Assembly: GCA_031265725.1 (NCBI GenBank)
Contig: JAISCH010000220.1
Coordinates: 1-10,334, forward strand
Direction: 5' to 3'
Length of the DNA: 10,334 nucleotides
DNA from: Propionibacteriaceae bacterium
GTDB lineage: Bacteria > Actinomycetota > Actinomycetes > Propionibacteriales > Propionibacteriaceae
The notes beneath the pieces were generated by a model, which ran no database searches, had not been told where the DNA came from, and was given only the letters and a program-made list of their open reading frames with translations. A program made the translations under genes and the position numbers. This document shows positions 1 to 6,433 of this stretch, piece after piece (the first letter of the stretch is position 1; the number at the start of each line of letters is the position of its first letter).

Positions 1-293
1 TCGGGCAACCCGCCGTAGCCCGGCTACTCTAGCAAACTTGTCTGGGTTTCTCCGAATTTCCGGCTTCCGAGCCGAAGCGCGCGGCTTCGCCATGACCAAT
101 CGCGCATAGTCCGCACAGTCGCGCCTCAGCAGCGATCCGGGACGGCCCCCAGCGCTGAGCAGCCTTGCGGGGTGTCGGACGTGCGTCGCCCGCTTACGCG
201 CCAGTCAGCACCAAAGCAGGATTTGACTGCTTACATATTATATGACGTATAGTATTACATGCTAAGCAAGACAACTCGAAGACAGGACAGGCG
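1..293. other. Non-coding left flank with small hairpins and an AT-rich promoter end
   Basis: I see no supportable gene here; the longest run-in frame closes at 107-109. Bases 61-74 (CGGCT/AGCCG, loop TCCG) and 73-89 (CGAAGC/GCTTCG, loop GCGCG) can each form a perfect hairpin, but they share bases and so exclude each other. A third possible stem, CTCAGC (125-130) with GCTGAG (154-159), encloses a GGG/CCC inner stem at 139-148. Composition changes sharply: by direct count 45 of 60 bases at 121-180 are G or C, against 10 of 40 at 221-260. I found no tRNA, tmRNA, SRP RNA or RNase P landmarks. The stretch could be the end of an unidentified RNA or simply intergenic DNA. Confidence 0.5.
223..253 (+). 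promoter_or_regulatory. Candidate promoter of the CPBP protease gene, with an internal palindrome
   Basis: TTGACT (223-228) and TATAGT (248-253) resemble -35 and -10 boxes, though the 19-base spacer is longer than the usual 17. Between them lies CATAT-T-ATATG (234-244), a perfect 11-base palindrome. TTACAT occurs at 231-236 and again at 255-260. A palindrome in the spacer is a common position for a repressor operator, but no regulator gene is visible in the window. Confidence 0.4.
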
Positions 294-1217
294 ATGGCAA
301 ACGGCGATGAGGGGCAAACCCCATCCGAGACTAAGCAAAGCTATGGGTTTATAAAAGATGATATTAGCAATGGGAAGAGAGTTTCCATTATTTACTTCAC
401 CCTGGGAACATTTTTGCTCTCCTATTCATTGTGGGCAATCGTCATTCTGGGGCAACGTTTGGGATGGTTCGCAGCGGACAATCCTTGGGCCATGTTGTCT
501 TATATTCTCGGCGGGAATATCCCTCCCATTGTTGCCTATCTCACCTTCAAACGAGCCGATCCTGGTTTCACTCTCAAGAAATATCTCAAGAATGCCTTCG
601 ACTTCAAACAGAAACCGTTATATTACGGCCTGACAGCACTGCTGGTGGCGGTCTATTTCATTGTGCCCGCGCTGATGGGCGGGCTCTCGACCGAAGCCGC
701 CCAGGGCCTTGAGGCACGAGGCGTGTCCGACCACATCCCACTGTATCTCACTCTGCTCGGCATCCCGATCTTCTTCTTCGGCGGCGGCTCGGAGGAATTG
801 GGCTGGCGCGGACTGCTGCAACCAGAACTCGAGAAGAGAATGCACTTCATCCCGGCCACTATTATCACCGGAACGATCTGGACGCTCTGGCATCTGCCAC
901 TCTGGTTCATCCCCTCAACGGGACAGAGCGAGATAAACTTTGGGTTCTTTTTCATCATGGTGATGGGGCTCTCTTTCGGTTTGGCGACTATTCGCCGCCT
1001 GAGCGGCAGCGTATTATTATGCGTGTTGTTCCATTGTGCCGTTAATTCCCTCAACGGCACTTGGCCGATAAAAGATGAATTGCCGATCAAAATAGTCACC
1101 ACCCTCGTCTATATCGCATTGGCCGTCACGATTGTGTACTGGCAGGAGAAGAAAAAGAAGGCTCTGCCCACACCAGAACTCTCCGGCCCTGCCCACAACG
1201 CTGGCTCTTTGCGGTAG
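294..1217 (+). CDS. CPBP-family intramembrane metalloprotease (CAAX protease / Abi family)
   Basis: This 307-residue polytopic membrane protein carries the hallmarks of the CPBP (PF02517, Rce1-like) family. There is an EExxxR motif with E167, E168 and R172 (context SEELGWRG), a helix with H200 (LWHLPLW), and a third motif with H247 and N251 (LFHCAVNS). In this family the glutamates and histidines form the membrane-embedded active site. I count about eight hydrophobic segments, the first near residues 31-51 and the last near 265-283, followed by a Lys-rich cytoplasmic-looking tail (EKKKK). The start is an ATG with AGGA at 284-287, six bases upstream. Substrates of bacterial CPBP proteins are mostly unknown; some are linked to bacteriocin self-immunity or protein processing, and nothing nearby points to one. 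The gene is clearly AT-richer than its neighbours (83 of 180 bases G or C at 301-480) and uses ATA and AGA codons, which suggests acquisition. Confidence 0.85.
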   Translation: MANGDEGQTPSETKQSYGFIKDDISNGKRVSIIYFTLGTFLLSYSLWAIVILGQRLGWFAADNPWAMLSYILGGNIPPIVAYLTFKRADPGFTLKKYLKNAFDFKQKPLYYGLTALLVAVYFIVPALMGGLSTEAAQGLEARGVSDHIPLYLTLLGIPIFFFGGGSEELGWRGLLQPELEKRMHFIPATIITGTIWTLWHLPLWFIPSTGQSEINFGFFFIMVMGLSFGLATIRRLSGSVLLCVLFHCAVNSLNGTWPIKDELPIKIVTTLVYIALAVTIVYWQEKKKKALPTPELSGPAHNAGSLR

Positions 1218-1219
1218 CT

Positions 1220-1252
1220 GGCGGAAGCCGCCGACAGCCTCAGCTTTCCGCC
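1220..1252. other. Hairpin-forming spacer between the CPBP gene and yajQ
   Basis: GGCGG (1220-1224) can fold onto CCGCC (1228-1232) with the loop AAG. Alternatively GGCGGAAGC (1220-1228) can pair with GCTTTCCGCC (1243-1252) with one bulged base. No T-run follows, so this is at best a weak terminator for the CPBP gene, which ends two bases upstream. I would not call it a terminator without transcript data. Confidence 0.3.
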
Positions 1253-1294
1253 GCCAAACCAAGCGGGAATCAGCCAGGTGTCCGATGACTCCCC

Positions 1295-1300
1295 TACAAT
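1295..1300 (+). promoter_or_regulatory. -10 box TACAAT giving a probable leaderless yajQ transcript
   Basis: TACAAT ends seven bases before the ATG at 1308, so transcription would start at or beside the A of the start codon. No Shine-Dalgarno sequence precedes that ATG. This arrangement fits a leaderless mRNA, which is common in Actinobacteria. No convincing -35 box is visible at 1272-1277. Confidence 0.45.
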
Positions 1301-1307
1301 GGCTCTC

Positions 1308-1799
1308 ATGGCTGGAGACATATCATTCGACGTGGTGAACAAGATCGATCATCAAGAGGTGGAGAACGCCCTCAACATGGCCGCCAAGGAAGTGCGCAAT
1401 CGCTTCGACTTCAAGGGCACCGACTCGGCTATCCGCTGGTCGGGCGAGGCCATCGCTATGGAGGCCAACGGTGAAGAACGAGTCAAGGCGATCTTGGACG
1501 TGTTCAAAACCATGCTCGTTAGACGGAAGATCGATATCAAGTCGCTGACGGTGAGCGATCCGAAGCTCTCCGGGAAGCTGTGGCACATCACCGCCGACCT
1601 GCAGAACGGCATTTCGGCAGACAATGCCCGCAAAATCGCCAAGCTCATCCGTGACGAGGGGCCGAAAGGCGTCCGGACGCAAATCCAAGGCGACGAATTG
1701 CGGGTTTTCTCGAAGAAGCGTGACGATCTGCAGACCGTCCAAAAGCTGATCCGGGACGCCGATTACGACTTCGCCGTCCAATTCGCCAACTATCGGTGA
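1308..1799 (+). CDS. yajQ: YajQ family nucleotide-binding protein
   Basis: The protein is 163 residues from the ATG at 1308, which equals the usual length of this family. It opens with the family signature SFDVVNKID and [14 protein letters not shown], followed by RFDFKG. It ends with the conserved blocks [19 protein letters not shown] and FAVQFANYR. YajQ proteins are two-domain alpha/beta nucleotide-binding proteins; one from Xanthomonas binds cyclic di-GMP and works as a regulator, and the cellular role in most bacteria is unsettled. I chose 1308 over the in-frame GTG at 1278 and ATG at 1299 because it gives the family's normal N terminus and sits just behind TACAAT. xth begins 11 bases after the stop, so the two are probably co-transcribed. 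Confidence 0.9.
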   Translation: MAGDISFDVVNKIDHQEVENALNMAAKEVRNRFDFKGTDSAIRWSGEAIAMEANGEERVKAILDVFKTMLVRRKIDIKSLTVSDPKLSGKLWHITADLQNGISADNARKIAKLIRDEGPKGVRTQIQGDELRVFSKKRDDLQTVQKLIRDADYDFAVQFANYR

Positions 1800-1801
1800 G
1801 G
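1795..1801 (+). promoter_or_regulatory. Ribosome binding site of xth inside the yajQ stop region
   Basis: GGTGAGG covers the last bases of yajQ including its TGA stop and lies nine bases before the ATG at 1811. It decides the xth start in favour of 1811 and implies that ribosomes finishing yajQ feed xth. Confidence 0.55.
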
Positions 1802-1810
1802 CCGGGCGTC

Positions 1811-2608
1811 ATGCTGGTCGCCAGTCTTAATGCCAACGGGATCAGGGCCGCAGTGAAACGCGGCTTCAGCAAGTGGTTGGCCGAACGCTCGCCGGACATC
1901 CTCGGCATCCAGGAGATGCGCTGCCCCAGTGAGTTGGTGCCTGAAGTCTTCGCCGGTTACCAACTGAATTACCATCAGGGCAATCTGCCCGGACGCAATG
2001 GGGTGGCGCTGCTCACCAAACAGGAACCGCTCGACGTGCGCATTGGCTTCGGCCATTCCAGCGACACCGAGGGCCGCTACCTGGAAGTGGACCTGCCCGG
2101 CCTGCGCGTCGGCTCACTCTACCTGCCCAAAGGCGACGTGCTGGGTTTTGGTGAGGCTGCAACCACGCGCTATCAGCACAAGATGGATTTCATGGCAGCC
2201 TTCGCTGACTATCTTGAGCGCACCAGCCAGGAATCGCTCGCCGCTGGAATCGACTATCTGGTGATGGGCGACTTCAACATCGCCCACACCCAACTCGACC
2301 TCAAGAACTGGAGGGGGAACCAGAAATCCTCGGGTTTCCTGCCCGAGGAAAGACAGTGGTTCGACTCGATCCTTGCGCCGGGGTCAGTCCTGGACGTGAT
2401 GCGCAACTGCTATCCCGACACGCCCGGCCCCTACTCCTGGTGGACTTGGCGCGGCAACGCCTTCGACCGTGACACCGGCTGGCGAATCGACTACCAATTG
2501 GCGACCCCCGGCCTGGCTGCCCGCGTCACCCGATCTTGGGTCGACCGCGACGCCTCCGCCGACCAACGGATTTCCGACCACGCCCCTGTCCTAGTCGAAT
2601 ACAGCTAG
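1811..2608 (+). CDS. xth: Exodeoxyribonuclease III (class II AP endonuclease)
   Basis: Xth-type enzymes cut DNA 5' to abasic sites and remove nucleotides 3' to 5' from duplex ends during base excision repair. The protein is 265 residues, typical of the family. All catalytic positions are visible: N7 (SLNANG), E35 (GIQEMR), Y104 (SLYLPKG), D154 and N156 (MGDFNIA), D227 (GWRIDY), and D256-H257 (ISDHAPV). The ATG at 1811 places Asn at position 7 as in E. coli ExoIII and has GGTGAGG (1795-1801) nine bases upstream. A GTG at 1796 would overlap the yajQ stop and add five residues, but it lacks such a site. Because the ribosome binding site overlaps the end of yajQ, translation is likely coupled. 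The gene converges with the AlkD-type gene; the 55-base gap between their stop codons holds no clear terminator. Confidence 0.93.
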   Translation: MLVASLNANGIRAAVKRGFSKWLAERSPDILGIQEMRCPSELVPEVFAGYQLNYHQGNLPGRNGVALLTKQEPLDVRIGFGHSSDTEGRYLEVDLPGLRVGSLYLPKGDVLGFGEAATTRYQHKMDFMAAFADYLERTSQESLAAGIDYLVMGDFNIAHTQLDLKNWRGNQKSSGFLPEERQWFDSILAPGSVLDVMRNCYPDTPGPYSWWTWRGNAFDRDTGWRIDYQLATPGLAARVTRSWVDRDASADQRISDHAPVLVEYS

Positions 2609-2663
2609 CCACCCGAAACTTTGCCGACAACTCCCAAATGGGCGCAGTGGACTCTACTCATAA

Positions 2664-3350
2664 TCAACCACCTATATGTTTCAAAGCTTCGCGGCGGCTC
2701 AATGGGCTGAGATCGTGAGCCGAGACGAAAGCACGCACCCAATCCGGGGCGGTGTAGGCATAGTCGCGCAAGGCCCAGCCGATAGCTTTCCGAATGAAGA
2801 ACTCCTTGTCATCGGCATTGCGCATGATCACTTCGGCCAGCAGTTCGGTGTCGGTGCGCTCTTTGCGCCGGAGTTGGCTGATGATCGCAAAGCGCCGCAA
2901 CCAGAAAGTGTCCGACCGGCTCCAATCCCGGACGATCCGGGCGGTCTGGCCAGGATGCGCGTCATGAAGGTCAGCTATCCGGTGCGCGATGTCGTCAACA
3001 AAATCCCACCAAGCCCCAGTACGTACCTGATGCTCGTACAGCGGAACCAATTCGAGCCTCCCCTTCGCTGGCGGAAATCCAGTGAGACCAATCGCCACAT
3101 AGCGTTCTTCCCGATGCTCCGCGCCATCCCACAACGCCCGCGAACAGTTGGCTATGCCGTCAAGATCGAACGGATGCCGCTTGTTCAACTCCCGGACGAC
3201 CTTCTGCACCGCCGCCGCAGGCAGGCCGTAATAGGGCATGGCAGACTTCATATAAGCCTGCTGCCCGACCGCACGCACCGGATCACTCTGCGCACTCAAG
3301 GCGGCCCGGACTTCAGCCACGAATTCACTCACCGTCACAAATTCATTCAT
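2664..3350 (-). CDS. AlkD-type DNA alkylation repair protein (HEAT-like repeat glycosylase)
   Basis: AlkD glycosylases remove positively charged alkylated purines such as N3-methyladenine and N7-methylguanine, using a curved stack of HEAT-like helices. The 228 residues match PF08713 in length and order. The segment MPYYGLPAAAVQKVVREL (about 38-55) is followed by TGAWWDFVDDIA, where W115 and D119 keep the spacing of AlkD Trp109 and Asp113. Then come FWLRRFAIISQL (R152/R153, matching Arg148) and EFFIRKAIGWALRDY, where W192 matches Trp187. The protein ends with SPLSRREALKHIGG. The ATG at 3350 has GGAG (3356-3359 on the plus strand) five bases upstream. The gene lies 146 bases downstream of sbcC on the same strand, so it may extend that operon or have its own weak promoter. 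The product could also be annotated simply as a DNA alkylation repair family protein. Confidence 0.9.
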   Translation of the reverse strand: MNEFVTVSEFVAEVRAALSAQSDPVRAVGQQAYMKSAMPYYGLPAAAVQKVVRELNKRHPFDLDGIANCSRALWDGAEHREERYVAIGLTGFPPAKGRLELVPLYEHQVRTGAWWDFVDDIAHRIADLHDAHPGQTARIVRDWSRSDTFWLRRFAIISQLRRKERTDTELLAEVIMRNADDKEFFIRKAIGWALRDYAYTAPDWVRAFVSAHDLSPLSRREALKHIGG

Positions 3351-3496
3351 CCCATCTCCTTTATAGAAACTATGCCTGAAGTGCTGAAACCGAATTGAAA
3401 GGAATATTCTTCAAAGAAACAAAATACTCCCACCCGGAAGAGAAAAGCATTAAGTGCCTTCTCGCTGAATTTTGTGATATTGATTCCCAGCAAAGA
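3351..3496. other. Intergenic spacer between sbcC and the AlkD-type gene
   Basis: This spacer is AT-richer than the genes beside it. It contains the imperfect hairpin listed at 3440-3463 and, on the minus strand, CATAGT (3369-3374) shortly before the AlkD gene's ribosome binding site. CATAGT could act as a -10 box with a very short leader. I see no convincing -35 box. Confidence 0.35.
3440..3463 (-). terminator. Weak hairpin downstream of sbcC
   Basis: GAGAA (3440-3444) pairs with TTCTC (3459-3463), and GCA (3447-3449) with TGC (3455-3457). The two stems are separated by a 2x1 internal loop around the loop TTAAG. Read on the minus strand, a T-rich stretch starts about a dozen bases further on rather than directly. 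It may attenuate sbcDC transcription, but it is not a strong intrinsic terminator. Confidence 0.3.
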
Positions 3497-6433
3497 TCAC
3501 GCCCTCACCTGCAAAGTCGATGATCCGTCGGGTAATCGGGACACCGAGACCCGTTCCGCGATGGACTGTTTCAGGCTGTCCACATGGGAGACGATGCCCA
3601 CCACTCGCCCGCCCTTGCGCAACCCGCTCAAAACCTGGAGCACCCGGTCACGCACTTCATCGTCAAGAGCGCCGAAGCCCTCATCGATGAACAGCGTGCC
3701 CAGATCGACGCCACCGGCTTCTGCGGTCACAATATCGGCCAGCCCCAGCGCCAATGCCAACGAGACATAGAAAGACTCTCCCCCGCTGAGCGTGCGTGGA
3801 TCACGGGCCTCGCCGGTGACCGAATCCATCACGCGCAGCGAGAGGCCTCGGCGATGCCGGGTGCCTTCCTTGCCCTCGCTGCGCTCCAGCGCGAACCGGC
3901 CGCTTGACATTGGCCCCAGCCGGTCGTTGGCGGCGGCGATCACTTCCTCGAAACGACGGATCAACACAAAGGTGGGCAAATCCACGTCACGCAGATTGGA
4001 CTTCCCATTGGCCGCCAACTCGGCGACATAGATCAGCGGCTGACACTTGCGCCGGACCTCATCCAGCCTGACACAAGCTTCCAGCACAGCAGTCGACTTG
4101 TCCCGGCAATCCTCGGCGCGCATCCTGGCCACCGTGGCGGCCTGCTGCGCTGCGGAGAATTCCGACTCAGCCCGCTCCGCAGCGGCCTCAGCCTCGGCAA
4201 GCCTGGCCTGCGCATCAACTGGATCATCGCTGGCGGCGGCCACTTCCGGCTGGGCCAATTGGCTCTCCACAGCTTGCAGTTCCGCAGCCGCCGCTACGAG
4301 TTCCTGCTCAATCACACCCATTTCGGCGTCGGGAACACTGGCCTCCCGGGCATCCTCCGCTGTGCTGAATCCAGGCTGTCGCAAGGCGGCCAGCGCACTG
4401 GCCCGGCCAGTTGCAAGCGTCTTCTCGGCAGCAGTCATCGCCTCGACAGCCGCCAGACGCCGCGCCGCGACAGCGGCCACCCGCTCAGCCTCACGCACCG
4501 CGTCCTCAGCCTGCGCAACGCTGAGCCCACCAGCCCTCGCCTCCAGCCCCACCCGCTGATCGTGGGCGGCATCCGCCTTCGGAACGAGTGTGGAGAGCGC
4601 TGTGCGCCAACGCTCCGCCTCAGCATTGGCTTGGCTAGCCGCTGCGCCCAGCTTGGACCCACTGCCCAAAGCGGCGAGTGCCGAGCGGGCTTGCTCCAAC
4701 ACCTGCTGGGCTGCTGCTGGGCTGGCCGAACCGCCTTTCCCCGCCAACTCGGCCACCGCCTTGCTGGCTTCCTCTCGCTCCGCTCGGGTGGTATCAACCA
4801 GAGCGGTCGCCCGCCTCGTGGCCGCCTCAGCATTCGCCAACTGCTTCGGACTGACCTGATCCGCACTCGCTCTCGCCAACGCCGGATGCTCAGTCGATCC
4901 ACACACCGGGCAGGGCTGGCCAGCGGCCAAATCAGCCGCCAACTCTGCGCCCATCTGGCTGATTCGACGCTCCCGCAATTCGTGCTCAACGCTGGTCGCC
5001 ACAGCCAGACCGGCGAGCGCGGCAGTCAATTCCTGCTCGCAGCGCTGTTGCTCAGCGACAGCTTGGGCGTAGGCGGCGACAAGTCGCACCGTCTCCTCCG
5101 CCTGGGCCAAGGCAAGCTCGCAACCGGGAGCCCTCGCCTCGAACTCAGCCAATGCCGCCGCAGCAGCAGCCGATAGCTCCCGCGCCTCATCCAGCGCCTG
5201 CTCAACCTCGCCAACCGCATGGGCAGCCAATTCGTCGGCCTGCCGCGCGGCCTCGAATTCAGCGACGCCCTGGCCGCGCTGCCGGGCCAGAGCCAGCGTG
5301 GCCTCCGCCTGGACAAGAGCCTGCCGGAACGCCTCTTGGTCAGCCGGGCTGTCAGCATCGACCCCGACCTGCAGCGCCGCCCGCACCGCCTGATCCAGCA
5401 TGGCCGCCGCGCGATCAGCCTCATCCAGCGCCGGAACTGCCCGAGCGGCCCGTTTGGCGGCAGCCAACTCTTCCCTGCGCCGCTCACGGGCTGGCTCCGC
5501 CGCCTGCCACAGGTGGAGCCGGGAGGTCAGCCGACGCTTGCTCTCCGCCAACTCCGAAGCCCGCGCCAATTCTCTGACCTGCGACTGAACCGAGCGCGCC
5601 CGCTGGCCCGACTCGGCGGCGGCCTTTCCCAGTGCCTCGGCTTGACTGCCCGTCGTGTCGCATAGCTGTGCGGTCAATTCAGCCAATTCGGCTGGCGGCT
5701 GGCCAGTGGCGACGGCGCTGGCCAAATCAGTGACCCGTTCGGAATCGGCCAGCCCGGCCACTGCGGCTAACGCATGGGCTGATGAGACCAACTCTTGCCC
5801 ATAGGCCCGAGTGTCCTCCAGTGCCGCTTTCCGGCGGCTGTCCAATTCCTTCGTCAATTCCTCGTACAGCCAGGTGCCGAAGACTTTTTGCAGGATCGGC
5901 CTCCGCCGCTCGGTGTCGGCTTTGAGGAAGGAGGCGAATTGGCCCTGCGGCAGCACGACAGTCTGAGTGAATTGATCTCGGCTGAGCCCGATCACCCGCA
6001 CCACCTCGACAGCGGCCTCCTCGACCTTGGCCGAGATCAATTCCCAGCGCTGTGCGTCTGGACTCGTCTTTCGCCACAGTTTGACGCTGGATTGCTGGGT
6101 GATCGTCCCCGAGCCGCGCTGCTTGGGACGTTCGTACTTGGGAGTGCGCCGGACCTTGAAAACCCCATCGGCCTCAAAAACCAACTCCACCCAGGACTCC
6201 GCATCGGGACCGGCGTGGTCGGAACGCATCCTGTTGCCGCCCACCACGCCCAGCGAGGCATCGGCCACACCGCCATAGAGGGCGAAGACGATTGCGTCGA
6301 TGATGGTCGATTTTCCCGCCCCAGTCGGACCCTCCAGCAAAAACAGCCCGGAAGCCGCCCACGCCGCGAAATCGATGTGGTGCTCTCCGGCGAAAGGCCC
6401 GATCCCGGAGAAGGACAGCCGGTGCAACCTCAT
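3497..6433 (-). CDS. sbcC: Exonuclease subunit SbcC (SMC-like ATPase)
   Basis: SbcC is the ATPase and tether subunit of SbcCD, the bacterial Rad50-Mre11 counterpart, which opens DNA hairpins and processes double-strand and protein-blocked ends. The 978 residues show the expected layout. Walker A is GPTGAGKST (35-43). A long Ala/Glu/Arg-rich coiled coil (about 180-780) is interrupted by a zinc hook CPVC with C508 and C511. The ABC signature LSGGES lies at 882-887, Walker B LFIDEG at 914-919 with D917 and E918, the D-loop near 923-925, and the switch histidine is H950 (SHVDSL). The start MRLHRLSFSGIGPF is typical. Its ATG overlaps the sbcD TGA as ATGA (6430-6433), a strong sign of coupling. An open frame runs on upstream to about 6700, but it only shadows sbcD and is not part of the protein. 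Confidence 0.96.
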   Translation of the reverse strand: MRLHRLSFSGIGPFAGEHHIDFAAWAASGLFLLEGPTGAGKSTIIDAIVFALYGGVADASLGVVGGNRMRSDHAGPDAESWVELVFEADGVFKVRRTPKYERPKQRGSGTITQQSSVKLWRKTSPDAQRWELISAKVEEAAVEVVRVIGLSRDQFTQTVVLPQGQFASFLKADTERRRPILQKVFGTWLYEELTKELDSRRKAALEDTRAYGQELVSSAHALAAVAGLADSERVTDLASAVATGQPPAELAELTAQLCDTTGSQAEALGKAAAESGQRARSVQSQVRELARASELAESKRRLTSRLHLWQAAEPARERRREELAAAKRAARAVPALDEADRAAAMLDQAVRAALQVGVDADSPADQEAFRQALVQAEATLALARQRGQGVAEFEAARQADELAAHAVGEVEQALDEARELSAAAAAALAEFEARAPGCELALAQAEETVRLVAAYAQAVAEQQRCEQELTAALAGLAVATSVEHELRERRISQMGAELAADLAAGQPCPVCGSTEHPALARASADQVSPKQLANAEAATRRATALVDTTRAEREEASKAVAELAGKGGSASPAAAQQVLEQARSALAALGSGSKLGAAASQANAEAERWRTALSTLVPKADAAHDQRVGLEARAGGLSVAQAEDAVREAERVAAVAARRLAAVEAMTAAEKTLATGRASALAALRQPGFSTAEDAREASVPDAEMGVIEQELVAAAAELQAVESQLAQPEVAAASDDPVDAQARLAEAEAAAERAESEFSAAQQAATVARMRAEDCRDKSTAVLEACVRLDEVRRKCQPLIYVAELAANGKSNLRDVDLPTFVLIRRFEEVIAAANDRLGPMSSGRFALERSEGKEGTRHRRGLSLRVMDSVTGEARDPRTLSGGESFYVSLALALGLADIVTAEAGGVDLGTLFIDEGFGALDDEVRDRVLQVLSGLRKGGRVVGIVSHVDSLKQSIAERVSVSRLPDGSSTLQVRA

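Noticed and set aside
2..109. Open frame entering from the left edge and ending at TAG 107-109
   Set aside because: It is 35 codons with no recognisable family pattern and overlaps the hairpins; it is expected by chance in GC-rich DNA.
2609..2663. Bidirectional terminator between xth and the AlkD-type gene
   Set aside because: Only a CCC-AAAT-GGG three-pair stem is visible, which is too weak.
4259..5176. A 305-codon plus-strand ORF opposite sbcC
   Set aside because: It is antisense to the SbcC coiled coil and zinc hook; long antisense frames are usual in GC-rich genes, and it has no family motif.
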